NCBI RefSeq assembly: GCF_004827385.1
Contig: NZ_SRXN01000035.1
Coordinates: 1 to 64,000 of the forward strand
Length of the DNA stretch: 64,000 bases
Reading direction: 5' to 3'
Source: Ensifer sp. MPMI2T
GTDB lineage: Bacteria > Pseudomonadota > Alphaproteobacteria > Rhizobiales > Rhizobiaceae
Positions within the stretch are counted from its first letter, which is position 1. Each line of letters opens with the position of its first letter. The translations under genes and the position numbers were made by a program. This document shows positions 26,086 to 34,960 of the stretch, one piece after another. The notes under the pieces are model-generated. The model searched no databases. It was not told the DNA's origin and saw only the letters and a program-made list of their open reading frames with translations.

Positions 26086-26115
26086 CCGCGCGTCTCGAAA
26101 AACGCGCGGCGCTGT
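26086..26115. repeat. RIME half-element
   Basis: Short palindrome CCGCGCGTCTCGAAAAACGC, then GCGGCGCTGTGAG, equal to the first-palindrome part of the RIME elements. It sits between two convergent genes. Confidence 0.6.
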
Positions 26116-26129
26116 GAGAGGGGGCCTTT

Positions 26130-26780
26130 TCAGCCGGCCGATGCGGCAGTGAAAACTGCCAACTGAGCATCGAAAGCGCGCTTGTATGCGGGCCGCGCTT
26201 CGGCGCGGGCGACATAGGCGGAGAGGTTCGGGTACTCCTCCAGTATATCCGATCCCTTCAGCCTGAGCAGCACCGTCACCATCAGCAGGTCACCGGCGCT
26301 GAACTCGCCGTCGAGCCAGTCGGCATCGCCAAGGCGATCGGAAAGCTTCTCCAGCCGGTTGCGGATGCTGTCCTCGAGGTACCGCAGGCGCTGCTCGTAC
26401 CAAGGCTTGTCGCGCTCGAGGATCCTGCAGAGGGCGCGGTCGAAGATCGGCGGCTCCACCGTGTTGAGGGCGGCAAACATCCACGCGATCGCGCGCGCCC
26501 GGGCGTTCGCATCGTCCGGCAGCAGGCCCCCATGGCGCTCGGCGATATGGAGCACGATCGCCCCGGACTCGAACAGGGCGAGATCGCCTTCTTCATAGGT
26601 CGGAATCTGCCCGAAAGGTTGAAGCGCAAGATGCGCGGGTTCCTTCATCGCCTTGAACGAAAGAAGGCGAACGTCGTAAGGCTGGCCCACTTCTTCGAGC
26701 GCCCAGCGAACGCGCATGTCACGCGCCAAACCCTTGCCGCGATCGGGCGACCGTTCAAAGGCGGTAATGGTGGGGGTCAT
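26130..26780 (-). CDS. Glutathione S-transferase
   Basis: 216 residues. The N-terminal thioredoxin-like domain is seen in MRVRWALEEVGQPYDVRLLS, PFGQIPTYEEGDLALFESGAI (the ES of the glutathione-binding site), and the C-terminal helical domain in WLDGEFSAGDLLMVTVLLRL. The enzyme would conjugate glutathione to electrophiles or reduce peroxides in the cytoplasm. AGGAGCATTCCA before the ATG sets the start. Transcribed alone and convergent with the phosphatase gene. Confidence 0.88.
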   Translation of the reverse strand: MTPTITAFERSPDRGKGLARDMRVRWALEEVGQPYDVRLLSFKAMKEPAHLALQPFGQIPTYEEGDLALFESGAIVLHIAERHGGLLPDDANARARAIAWMFAALNTVEPPIFDRALCRILERDKPWYEQRLRYLEDSIRNRLEKLSDRLGDADWLDGEFSAGDLLMVTVLLRLKGSDILEEYPNLSAYVARAEARPAYKRAFDAQLAVFTAASAG

Positions 26781-27182
26781 TGGAATGCTCCTGGTGTTTG
26801 CATGACACCGACCAGCGGGACTTGAGCAATGGTAGTCTTTCTCATGGTCTCTGTCCGGCTTTTGTGTTCATCCGGAGGACGAACGACCGGCGCGTTTGCC
26901 GACAACCGACCTCGTTTTCCTGAGTGCGGGGTTTCGCGGACCAGGCTCGAGCCGCGGATATGGGCGTTACATGGCAACGACGCTGGTGCTGCCTTGGTGG
27001 TACGGCGAGGTTCCGCTCTCGGTCCAAACCGGTCATTGGCCGTCGCAAAAATCCGCCGCGAAACTCCAACTTTTGCGACAGAGTTTGCGGCGAGAATCCT
27101 CGAACGCTTTCAGGAAAGACCGGAGTGTCGCAAAAGTCAGCATTTGTGCGGCGAACCATGCTCGTGGAAGGGCAGCAACGGC
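26781..27182. other. Gene-free stretch
   Basis: About 400 bases. Several frames are open but none has a ribosome site or recognisable motif. A TTTTGCGACA/GTCGCAAAAG pair at about 27073-27138 hints at a degenerate inverted repeat. Nothing further seen. Confidence 0.45.
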
Positions 27183-27635
27183 CTACAGTGGCTTTCGGAA
27201 GAACACGACGCGCTGTGTCTCCTCAAATCCTAAAGCGGTATGGAGCGCATGGCTGGCTGAATTCTCAAGCAGCGCGTCAGAGCCAAACTCAACACACCCA
27301 AGCGACTTCCCCCAATCGGCAACGGCATTGCAAAGCAATCGTGCGATACCCTTTCGCCTGTCAACGGGCCGGACATAAATCCCTTCGAGGAATAGAACGG
27401 GCGAGCTGCTGCATCCATTCACATAATCATGTCGCAAAGTGGCCTCAGCAAACCCGACAGCTTCATTCGCAGCATTTCGAGCGATGAACGCGACGGCTTC
27501 TCCACTTTCTGAAAGAAACGCCTGGCCCAACTCAGCTCGATGATCTTCGAGCGAGTGATGCGGCCACAGCGCAACGCGAAGCTCCGCCCACGACTCAACA
27601 TCTTTTATGGTCCCAATCTCGATAATCGATTCCAT
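27183..27635 (-). CDS. Aminoglycoside 6'-N-acetyltransferase-like GNAT protein
   Basis: 150 residues. The pattern SWAELRVALWPHHSLEDHRAEL, FAEATLRHDYVNGC, SPVLFLEGIYVRPVDRRKGI, ENSASHALHTALGFEETQRV and the ending VFFRKPL follows the AAC(6')-I family, which acetylates the 6'-amino group of aminoglycosides with acetyl-CoA. The acetyl-CoA loop is RPVDRRKGIAR. AGAGAA precedes the ATG at 27635. There is no cassette or integron context; it looks like a chromosomal, possibly intrinsic gene, so real resistance is uncertain. Divergent from the GNAT gene at 27818. Confidence 0.8.
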   Translation of the reverse strand: MESIIEIGTIKDVESWAELRVALWPHHSLEDHRAELGQAFLSESGEAVAFIARNAANEAVGFAEATLRHDYVNGCSSSPVLFLEGIYVRPVDRRKGIARLLCNAVADWGKSLGCVEFGSDALLENSASHALHTALGFEETQRVVFFRKPL

Positions 27636-27817
27636 ATTGTGGTTCTCTTTTGTCGCGAAATTCCCGATTAAAGCGACAGTTGTTTTCCTGACTTTTGCAA
27701 CGTCGCAGAATAGACGGATTTGCGATGCCGGCAATGTCTGCTGTTGGCGCTATGCGGTTGCCTTTGCTGCCGGCCTGGGCGTTGCCAGAAGTATTCATTC
27801 ACCGTTATGTTTGCAGG

Positions 27818-28300
27818 ATGGAAATCCGTCGAGCGTCCGATCTAGATCAAGATGCCATTTGGCGGATCATTGGCCCCGTCATAAGGGCGGGAGAGACGTA
27901 CGCACTAGACCGCAATTTGAGTAGGGATGAAGCGCTCGCCTACTGGCTTGGCAAGGATCGCGAAACATTTGTAGCCGAAGAGAATGGCGCGGTCGTTGGT
28001 ACGTATTATATCAGGGCAAATCAGGCTGGTGGCGGAAGCCATGTTTGCAATTGCGGGTACATGACTGATCCGTCTGCCGTCGGGCGTGGTGTGGCGAGAG
28101 AGATGCATGCGCATTCGCTGAACCGCGCAAAAGAACGTGGTTTCCGTGCCATGCAGTTCAATTTTGTGATCAGTACAAATGAGCGCGCTGTGCGTTTATG
28201 GAGATCCCTCGGATTTGAGGAAGTGGGACGCCTTCCGGGAGCGTTCCTGCATCCCGCAAAGGGCTATGTCGACGCGTTGGTCCTGTACCGAACGCTCTGA
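27818..28300 (+). CDS. GNAT-family N-acetyltransferase
   Basis: 160 residues. Key segments are MEIRRASDLDQDAIWRIIGP, VAEENGAVVGTYYIR, the acetyl-CoA loop TDPSAVGRGVAREMHAHSL (Gly-rich), and VISTNERAVRLWRSLGFEEV. This is a typical GNAT fold; the substrate cannot be deduced. The ATG has no strong ribosome site, so the start is uncertain. It ends 52 bases before the convergent cyclase gene. Confidence 0.8.
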   Translation: MEIRRASDLDQDAIWRIIGPVIRAGETYALDRNLSRDEALAYWLGKDRETFVAEENGAVVGTYYIRANQAGGGSHVCNCGYMTDPSAVGRGVAREMHAHSLNRAKERGFRAMQFNFVISTNERAVRLWRSLGFEEVGRLPGAFLHPAKGYVDALVLYRTL

Positions 28301-28352
28301 CTCTGCGCTGATATCGATAGAGGTGCGGGATGAACACATACCGCATTCGATT

Positions 28353-30119
28353 TCATACTTCAGGCATGCCTGCGAGCAGCAATCCTTCGAGGACGGGTTC
28401 TATACGGTCAGGATTTTTGGCGGCTTGGCCTGAACGAATACTGGCGACGGTGACCTCGGGCGAGATCGCGAGCAAGTTGGCAAGGTGCCGTCGGGCCTCC
28501 TCCATCCGTCCGAGCCGCGCATTGGCGGCGATCAACATCCAGAAGCACGGACCGTAGTAGGCATTGGCGGCCATCGACCTACCTGCCCAGATCAGGGCCT
28601 GTTCACAATTGCCGCGTACCAGCTCGACATGGGCCAGGCCAGTCAGGTTCCAGTGCGAGCCCAATCCGTTAGGACTGAGCCGCTCGGCGCGAAGAAAATA
28701 TGTGACGGCTTCATCGAGACTGCCGCATAGAAGGCTGGCAACTCCGGCGAAATTGACCACGTCGAGGTTGTTGGGATTGATGGCGACGGCCTGTCGTATC
28801 AGCTCGAAACCCCGGTCGTACTCCCGCATATATTGGATCAGCGCATTCCCGCAAATCCCCGCCACTGTCGCATCGCCATGGCCATGGGACAGGGCGCGTT
28901 CGATATAGTTCGAACAGAGTGTCCGCTCATCGTCGGCGTTGGGTAGCTTCCATCCAAGGGTGGCACGCTGCATCAGCAGCATTACTCCGGACGCAAGATA
29001 GATCGCATTGTTTGGCTCGAGAGCGATAGCCCCCTTGATCAGCGAAAGCCCGGAGACATTCCGATCCGGCTCACTGAAGTAGAAGCTCCCCATCGCCTGA
29101 AGGTAGAGGTCATATGCCTCAATGCTCTCGGGACGTTCCCTCCGTGAACGGGCGATTTCTGCACTCTTGATGTGCGGTTCGACTATGGCCACGACGCTTT
29201 CGGTAATGCGATCCTGGAAGTCGAAAATATCCTCCGTCGATCCATCATAGTGCTCGGCCCAGAGATGTGCGCCGGTGGCGCCTTCCACAAGTTGCGCCGT
29301 GATGCGCAGCCGGGTCGAAGCCCTTCGAATGCTGCCTTCAAGCACGTAGCGCACGCCAAGCTCTCTCGCGGCTTGGCGGACATCGGTCGCCCGTCCCTTG
29401 TAGACGAACGAGGAATTGCGCGCGATTACGGCGAAGGAGCGGAAGCGGCTGAGTGCCGTTATTATGTCTTCTACGACGCCGTCTGCGAAATACTCCTGCT
29501 CGACGTCGCCGCTCATATTCTGGAAGGGGAGAACGGCCAACGACGGGCGCATGCTATCCACGTTCTTGAGCGGAACGACGGATTCCGCTGCTTTTGACCG
29601 AGGCAGGCGCCATTGCCAGATGTGGATGGGTCGATCGATGTTCTTCAGCTGGACCTCGCCGCCGTCGTCGAATAAAGCCTTGACACGGCCAACAATGCTT
29701 TCCTTGACGATCGAGGCGATGCAGATGCCACCGGGCTCCGCCAAGGGCTCAAGTCGGGCTGCAACGTTGACGCCGTCGCCATAGATGTCGCCGCCGTCGT
29801 ATGTCACATCGCCGAGATTTATCCCGATCCGCAGGACGATTTCCGGCGAAGTAGCGTCGGCATGGTCGGCCAGGCTCTGTAACGCCAACGCGCAATTGAC
29901 CGCATCGACAACGCTGTCGAATTGGACGAGGGCTCCGTCGCCCATCAGCTTGACAAGGCGGCCGTTATGGCTCGCAACAGCGGGATTGAAGACAGACTGC
30001 CGGTGATGTTTCAGGGCAGCCAAGGTGGCGGTTTCATCCGTTGCCATCATGCGAGAATAGCCGACGACGTCCGCCGCCAGGATCGCCGCTAACCTTCGAT
30101 CGACATGATCATCGCTCAT
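28353..30119 (-). CDS. Class III nucleotide cyclase with TolB-like and TPR domains
   Basis: 588 residues. The cyclase domain (about 1-175) has the metal Asp in ILAADVVGYSRMM and LMGDGALVQF, and the Asn/Arg pair in GVNVAARLEPL. It is followed by a TolB/FlgO-like domain (PSLAVLPFQNMSGDVEQEYFADGV to WAEHYDG) and TPR repeats (EAYDLYLQA onward). It has no membrane segment. Related in size and order to 2308-4071, whose cyclase is likely cytoplasmic too. GGGAGAGAGGCG before the ATG fixes the start. It stands alone. Confidence 0.88.
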   Translation of the reverse strand: MSDDHVDRRLAAILAADVVGYSRMMATDETATLAALKHHRQSVFNPAVASHNGRLVKLMGDGALVQFDSVVDAVNCALALQSLADHADATSPEIVLRIGINLGDVTYDGGDIYGDGVNVAARLEPLAEPGGICIASIVKESIVGRVKALFDDGGEVQLKNIDRPIHIWQWRLPRSKAAESVVPLKNVDSMRPSLAVLPFQNMSGDVEQEYFADGVVEDIITALSRFRSFAVIARNSSFVYKGRATDVRQAARELGVRYVLEGSIRRASTRLRITAQLVEGATGAHLWAEHYDGSTEDIFDFQDRITESVVAIVEPHIKSAEIARSRRERPESIEAYDLYLQAMGSFYFSEPDRNVSGLSLIKGAIALEPNNAIYLASGVMLLMQRATLGWKLPNADDERTLCSNYIERALSHGHGDATVAGICGNALIQYMREYDRGFELIRQAVAINPNNLDVVNFAGVASLLCGSLDEAVTYFLRAERLSPNGLGSHWNLTGLAHVELVRGNCEQALIWAGRSMAANAYYGPCFWMLIAANARLGRMEEARRHLANLLAISPEVTVASIRSGQAAKNPDRIEPVLEGLLLAGMPEV

Positions 30120-30305
30120 CGCCTCTCTCCCGCCCGCAGATCATAACGGCCACCCAAGTGCGATCCAAGATAGCGTTCGAATCGGGAGCAAGAAAAGCTG
30201 TTCTCCCCGCCAGCCAAACTCAATGCCCGTAATTTTGCGCGGTCACGCCGTTCCGGCAGGTGAAATGAAGGGCAAAGTGCTACCCAAAGCAGACCTTAGG
30301 CAAAA

Positions 30306-30482
30306 TCAGAACTCGGTCAGATAAATAATCGTGCCGAGAGAGACTGTGCAAAGCAGCGCATACACTAAAAGGTCGTGCTTTGAGCCTTGCCGCCCAAACC
30401 CGATTCCGAAGTAGTAACCAGATGCTCCACTCGCGGCCATTAATAAAGCCGTAAAGAAATACAATGCCGCACCTGAAGCCAT
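30306..30482 (-). CDS. Small two-helix membrane protein
   Basis: A 58-residue open frame preceded by CGGAGA seven bases before the ATG. The translation begins MASGAALYFFTALLMAASGA, then a turn with RQGSKHD, then LLVYALLCTVSLGTIIYLTE at the C-terminus. That predicts two membrane helices joined by a charged turn. I do not recognise the family. The hydrophobic pattern and ribosome site support a real gene; there is no homology check. Confidence 0.55.
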   Translation of the reverse strand: MASGAALYFFTALLMAASGASGYYFGIGFGRQGSKHDLLVYALLCTVSLGTIIYLTEF

Positions 30483-30617
30483 GATGTCTCCGTGCTGTGC
30501 TTCGGGATGAGAGTCCCGATGTCATAAAATAAGCGAACCACGTCTGAAATCCACTCAAAGCGGATGACGACGTTAAAGTTAACGTCCCCTTGTGATCGCC
30601 CAGCGAGACGGACGCCA

Positions 30618-30712
30618 CTACTGCATGTTTCGTTAAATCGGAACCGATTTAACGATAAAAACATGGAGGGATTCAGAGTGCTAAGGCGTCCTTTGCGCGT
30701 TCTCCACAGTAC
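30618..30712. repeat. Degenerate RIME element
   Basis: Second palindrome first: TACTGCATGTTTCGTTAAAT with CGGAACCGATTTAACG and AAAACATGGAGG, then GTGCTAAGGCGTCCTTTGCG. The order is the reverse of the elements at 36676 and 63878 and the outer arm is decayed. Confidence 0.6.
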
Positions 30713-30752
30713 ATGACAAGTAGCATGATGGATTTGGCGGTTGCTTTTTATC

Positions 30753-30972
30753 GCCCTCATCCCTGTGCTTGTCACAGGGATCCAGCAGCGCCGCGTCCGC
30801 GGCGCGGAGGAGTCTTTTTAGCCCAAGGACTGAGGAGTTTTTTAGCCCAAGGACTTGGGCTGGCTGGATTCCTGTGACAAGCACAGGAATGAGGAACGGA
30901 GGAGAAGCTGCCGTACCGCGAGCAACAAGGTGCTCTGGTCTGCTGTGGGTCCGATTGGACGCGCGGGGCTGT
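30753..30972. repeat. Long intergenic repeat block
   Basis: Begins CCCTCATCCCTGTGCTTGTC, followed by ACAGGGATCC and ends in the mirrored ATTCCTGTGACAAGCACAGG, AATGAGG, thus a large inverted repeat. Between them are two tandem copies of TTTTTAGCCCAAGGACT. It ends with the GACGCGCGGGGCTGTA piece shared with 4892-4958. I recall this kind of block from Sinorhizobium intergenic regions. Confidence 0.65.
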
Positions 30973-30980
30973 ATACAGTT

Positions 30981-31859
30981 TTACCGGCCGAGCACCACAC
31001 GGTTGGCCGCCACGCGGTTGCCGGCGTGGTTTTCGCTGCGGCTGATGCCATAAAGCACATCCGGCGTCGAGCGGTCCCAGGCGATGCCTTGGCCGGTGTT
31101 TTTCAGCGGCACCGTCGCGACCCATTTCAGGACAGAGCCGGCCTCCGGACGCTCCATTACGTAGGCCTCGGCGGCATCGTGCCCGGTCAGATAGAGCCTG
31201 CGGTCGGGCCCCCAGGACCCGCCCGAATTGCTCATGTCGCCGAATTTCTCCAGCACTTCGTCCGGCAGAACCCAAGCCTCGGCAACCCGCCAGTCATCGC
31301 CAAAGCGAACGACCTGCGCCTTGTCCTTGTTTTGATGGGCGAGGGAACTGCGGTCGAGGATCCGGTTGTAATTGGCGAATGCTCCCCACCAGGAGCCGTC
31401 GTGGTAATCGAGCCAGGTAAGGAAGCCGCGATCGAAAGCGAGGGCATGGGTGTCGACGTGCTGCATCGTTGCTGCGTCGAAGACCTCGACCGAGTTGGCG
31501 GCCGGCCAATCGGGAAAGTTCGAGTGCGCCGCGTAAATTTCTCCGTCGACCACGACGGCGCTGTTGAGGTGCTTGACCGGTCCGTCCTGCTGCCCTTCGA
31601 AAACGGCGACCCGCTCGCCGCTCGCCTTGTCGTATTTGGCGATGATGCGGTTGTCGACGGCGTAAAAGTAATCGGCATCCACGCCGATCCCCTGGATTGC
31701 CTCGGGCACCGCGAGTTCCCGCACCAGGTCCGCCGCGATCTCTCGCCCCGGTGCCGCAACGTCCGCGATCACGGTGCCGGCGGCAAGGGCGAGGCCGGCC
31801 GACAGTAGAATAATACCCGCCCGCAAGCGCGTCTCCATCTGCTCAACCATCTTGCCCAT
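30981..31859 (-). CDS. Secreted beta-propeller-like protein, function unknown
   Basis: 292 residues. A Sec-type signal (RAGIILLSAGLALAAGTVIA) is followed by repeated YVTN-like segments, for example GIGVDADYFYAVDNRIIAKY, HLNSAVVVDGEIYAAHSNFP, and DRRLYLTGHDAAEAYVMERP. This suggests a six- or seven-bladed propeller in the periplasm. I recall homologues being labelled cycloisomerase in rhizobia but without support. AGGATGGT before the ATG at 31859 favours that start; ATG at 31838 is possible. It stands alone. Confidence 0.7.
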   Translation of the reverse strand: MGKMVEQMETRLRAGIILLSAGLALAAGTVIADVAAPGREIAADLVRELAVPEAIQGIGVDADYFYAVDNRIIAKYDKASGERVAVFEGQQDGPVKHLNSAVVVDGEIYAAHSNFPDWPAANSVEVFDAATMQHVDTHALAFDRGFLTWLDYHDGSWWGAFANYNRILDRSSLAHQNKDKAQVVRFGDDWRVAEAWVLPDEVLEKFGDMSNSGGSWGPDRRLYLTGHDAAEAYVMERPEAGSVLKWVATVPLKNTGQGIAWDRSTPDVLYGISRSENHAGNRVAANRVVLGR

Positions 31860-32165
31860 ACCATCCTACGCCGAGGGAACGTGAAAAATCGACCCGTTGC
31901 AAGATTTCGCAGGATTCCACTTTTGCCCTGTCGGGAACCGATTGCTTCATCCGTCCTTAGATCACGATGATTTTGGGTCGAATCGACCCAAAATCATAAA
32001 CGTGATCGATTCTAATAAGTTAGAGCGGGATGCGGGCGGAAAACCGCGCACACTTTTCCTCATCCCGCTCTGGAGCGACCTGGCGACGTAGCCAGGTCCG
32101 GGGTGGAGAATAACGGTTCGCTGCCTATCTGGAGGGTAGCTGCTTCCAAGCGAAAGGAACATGCA
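31860..32165. other. Gene-free stretch with repeat
   Basis: About 305 bases between divergent genes. The central part, 31961-32072, is a palindromic repeat. The flanks should hold the promoters. Confidence 0.6.
31961..32072. repeat. Palindromic intergenic repeat
   Basis: Outer arms ATCACGATGATTTTGGGTCG and its complement CATAAACGTGATCGATT, with a perfect inner palindrome at 31969-31995 (arms GATTTTGGGTCGA). It is followed by TTAGAGCGGGATGCGGGCGG and ACTTTTCCTCATCCCGCTCT, a second palindrome. A dispersed repeat of rhizobia. Confidence 0.65.
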
Positions 32166-32639
32166 ATGTCCAAGAACACGATTTGCCTCTGGTTCGACAA
32201 GGACGCCGAGGATGCCGCTCGCTTCTATTCAGAGGTCTTTCCGGACAGCAGGGTGACTGCCGTGCACCGTGCGCCGAGCGACTACCCCGCCGGCAAGGAG
32301 GGCGATGTTTTGACGGTCGAATTCACGGTTGCGGGCATTCCTTGCCTCGGCCTGAATGGCGGTCCCGTGTTCACGCATAACGAAGCCTTCTCGTTCCAGA
32401 TCGCCACCGACGATCAGGAGGAAACCGACCGCTACTGGAATGCCATTGTCGGCAACGGCGGGCAGGAGAGCGCGTGCGGCTGGTGCAAGGATAGGTGGGG
32501 GATTTCCTGGCAAATCACGCCACGCGTGCTGACTGATGCGCTCGCCGCTGGCGGCGCCGAAGCAAAGCGCGCCTTCGATGCCATGATGGAAATGGGGAAG
32601 ATCGACGTCGCGGCGATCGAGGCCGCCCGGCGCGGCTGA
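32166..32639 (+). CDS. VOC/PhnB-like protein
   Basis: 157 residues of the vicinal-oxygen-chelate superfamily, PhnB/3-demethylubiquinone-9 methyltransferase-like branch. Hallmarks are ICLWFDKDAEDAARFYSEVF, VEFTVAGIPCLGLNGGPVFT, FSFQIATDDQEETDRYWNAI, and the DRWGISWQITPRVL segment. Members with this label rarely have a proven activity. AAAGGA precedes the ATG. Transcribed alone. Confidence 0.87.
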   Translation: MSKNTICLWFDKDAEDAARFYSEVFPDSRVTAVHRAPSDYPAGKEGDVLTVEFTVAGIPCLGLNGGPVFTHNEAFSFQIATDDQEETDRYWNAIVGNGGQESACGWCKDRWGISWQITPRVLTDALAAGGAEAKRAFDAMMEMGKIDVAAIEAARRG

Positions 32640-32823
32640 CGCTCCATTTGCGTCTTGCGGCCCGGATTGCTGCCAGAGGGGATCTCGCCGCCCTGCTGGC
32701 GCTCGGCAGCCAGAGGCGACCGCCTTGGGGCGGTCGTCGGCGTTCGTGCGGATACCCCAGGGGCGCCGCGCGCCTTATCGGACGCCCGGCGTCACCGGTT
32801 GAGACTACACGTCGGCCGGGCTT

Positions 32824-33012
32824 TTAATCGTCTATCGGTAGATGAAATCCCCAGGGCAGATTCGCCGCCGGCATCGGTTTATCCTCTTTGAGAGGCGGGC
32901 GCGCCGCTTGGGCCTTCACGGAAAGAGCCGCCCGCACAGCCTTCAGTGCGAGAGGACGATAGTGGTGGACGAGATCGGACGGCTTTTCTTCGCTGTCAGG
33001 CTTATCCGACAT
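32824..33012 (-). CDS. Small conserved hypothetical protein
   Basis: 62 residues: begins MSDKPDSEEKPSDLVHHYRP and continues LALKAVRAALSVKAQAARPP; ends FHLPIDD. It is charged and has no signal or Cys. CTGGAGA lies seven bases before the ATG at 33012 and a second ATG adjoins it at 33015. I believe similar short proteins occur in rhizobia but could not check. It is co-directional with the AraC gene. Confidence 0.55.
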   Translation of the reverse strand: MSDKPDSEEKPSDLVHHYRPLALKAVRAALSVKAQAARPPLKEDKPMPAANLPWGFHLPIDD

Positions 33013-33131
33013 CATATTCTCCAGGTCGATCGACACCTCTTTCCGGCTTTGAGGAAGGCACGAATTGGCGGAGCGTGTCAACGGCAGGGGCTGCCTATGG
33101 CCATGCGCCTTCGACATGGGCCGGGTTCGTC

Positions 33132-33920
33132 TCAGAGGCGCTGTCCGGCATCCTCGAATTGGACTTGCCCTTGGAGAGACGGCCAGTCTCCGAATTTTCG
33201 GAAGTAGGCGCGGGAGAAGGCAGCAGCGCTGGCAAAACCGACTTGTCGTGCCACCGCCTTCACTCTGGCCCCTTTGGACAGCTTCCGCCGAGCAATGGTC
33301 AAGCGCCATCCCGTCAGATAGGCCTGTGGCGTCGCGCCGACGACGTCGCGAAAGAGAGCCATGAAATGGCTTCGCGACATCCCCGCCACGGCAGCAAGGT
33401 CTTCGTTATTCCAAGCGCGAGCCGGCGCATCATGCATCGCAACCAAAGCTCGGTGCAGGGCGGGATGGGAGAGGCCTGCCAGCAACCCAGGCTGGGCGGT
33501 CCCGCGATCAATTGCTGACCGCAAGATAAGCAGGACCATCACTTCGCAGAGCCGATTGAGTGCCGCGCTCCGTCCGCAGCGCGATCCCAGCGCCTCGGCC
33601 ACGAAGGCGGCTGTCGTGTCGCGAAGCGTGGGTATGTCGTCGACTTCGACCCGCACCTGATCCGGCAAAGCGTTCATCAGCGGATTATGCGGACTCTCGA
33701 AATCGAACGTTGCAGTCACTAGAGCTGGCGGCTCGGGACTCACCTCGCCACGCAGGCAAAGGATGACGCTTTCCGCAGGGCGCTCCGCTTGACCGACGAC
33801 AATCAGCCTCGCTTGAACGTCACCGGCATGCGCCGGTTCCAATGAGGCCGACAGCTCGAACGTGTCGAAGAAGGCTGAGAGGCGATCCACCCTTGAAGGG
33901 AACGTCAGACTTTCAATCAT
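33132..33920 (-). CDS. AraC-family regulator (cupin type)
   Basis: 262 residues. The C-terminal AraC helix-turn-helix pair is clear: DLAAVAGMSRSHFMALFRDV, GATPQAYLTGWRLTIARRKL, and AVARQVGFASAAAFSRAYFR. The N-terminal part is the cupin-like AraC ligand domain (Cupin_6 type). It is divergent from the peroxiredoxin-like gene at 34009, with 88 bases between the starts, a common pairing in which the AraC protein controls the redox gene. The frame is open to 33995 but the ATG at 33920 suits the domain start. Confidence 0.87.
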   Translation of the reverse strand: MIESLTFPSRVDRLSAFFDTFELSASLEPAHAGDVQARLIVVGQAERPAESVILCLRGEVSPEPPALVTATFDFESPHNPLMNALPDQVRVEVDDIPTLRDTTAAFVAEALGSRCGRSAALNRLCEVMVLLILRSAIDRGTAQPGLLAGLSHPALHRALVAMHDAPARAWNNEDLAAVAGMSRSHFMALFRDVVGATPQAYLTGWRLTIARRKLSKGARVKAVARQVGFASAAAFSRAYFRKFGDWPSLQGQVQFEDAGQRL

Positions 33921-34008
33921 GTTTTTCGGACCATTGATCGCCTTAAGTATGTGATGGTGAGGCTCCGACGTCAACGCGACGGCGTCGGCGCACAAATGGA
34001 GTTGATCA

Positions 34009-34545
34009 ATGTTAGTTCCGAGAATGCCGGCCCCTGGCCTGACCGTGAAAACACTCGATCACGGAGAGTTCGACCTCGCTAGCGAAACGCCCTCACTCAT
34101 GTCGCTCGTCTGCTTCTACCGTGGCCTCCACTGCCCGGTATGCGCCAGCTATCTGAAGGACCTTGAACGAATGACGCCATCCTTCGCAGAAAGGGGCGTC
34201 AGCACCATTGCGATAAGCTCCGACGGTGAAGAACGCGCTCGGCAAATGGCAGAAAAAATTGGTGCCGCGCACCTGCGTGTCGGTTACGGGCTGCCTTTGA
34301 GCGTGGCACGGTTGTGGGGCCTCTATATTTCGGCCTCGCGCGGAAAAACGTCGATCGGTATCGAAGAGCCCGCATTGTTTTCTGAGCCGGGGGTGTTTTT
34401 AGTTAAGCCAGACCAAACCGTCTATTGGCTCTCTGTTCAGTCCATGCCGTTCGCGCGACCGAATTTCACCGAGATGGTGCAAGCTTTGGATTTCGTGATC
34501 AAAAACGACTACCCGGCACGTGGCGAATACGCTGGCGAGGTGTAG
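34009..34545 (+). CDS. AhpC/TSA-like peroxiredoxin family protein
   Basis: 178 residues with a thioredoxin-like fold. Hallmarks are CFYRGLHCPVCASYLKDLER (a CPVC motif in the active-site helix), FAERGVSTIAISSDGEERAR and the SEPGVFLVKPDQTVYWLSVQ segment. It belongs to the redoxin/AhpC-TSA family, whose exact electron donor is unknown. The CxxC form suggests a thiol-disulfide or peroxide role. Divergent from the AraC regulator that probably controls it. Confidence 0.82.
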   Translation: MLVPRMPAPGLTVKTLDHGEFDLASETPSLMSLVCFYRGLHCPVCASYLKDLERMTPSFAERGVSTIAISSDGEERARQMAEKIGAAHLRVGYGLPLSVARLWGLYISASRGKTSIGIEEPALFSEPGVFLVKPDQTVYWLSVQSMPFARPNFTEMVQALDFVIKNDYPARGEYAGEV

Positions 34546-34960
34546 GCTTCCGCCGATCAAGAGCGTGGCGAAGCGGTCCGGATTCCAGAACGAGGAAACG
34601 CTACGTCGCGCCTTTATCCGGCTCTTTTCGATGTCGCCACCGGATTATCGCAGAGGTTGGGATTGAAACATAGCACGCTGCGCGTCGTTACACATGGCTC
34701 AACCACGACCGCCGGGCCGGGTGCAGCGCCCGTAGGCAAGCCCATAGGATCAAAAACGACGTCCTATTCTCGGGATCAAATCCTTCAGTCTTCAAGCGTG
34801 TATGAAGAATACGCGATCTCATCCAGCTTGTCGCCCATGGACAGCAACGCATCCGGGTCTCTGGAAAGCCATCCTGGCACGCACAAGTATTCTCATCCCC
34901 ACGCCGGAACCTGTGACGGAGCCATCGCATTCTTCGTATGGACAAACGAAGGAGGGTAAC
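34546..34960. other. Gene-free stretch
   Basis: About 415 bases. A 100-codon frame on the plus strand shows no motif or ribosome site and I do not support it. No repeat is recognised. It should contain the promoter of the BA14K gene. Confidence 0.45.

Larger units (their letters stand above)
30483..30980. other. Gene-free stretch filled by repeats
   Basis: About 500 bases with no supported gene. It carries the degenerate RIME at 30618-30712 and the longer repeat block at 30753-30972. Confidence 0.6.
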
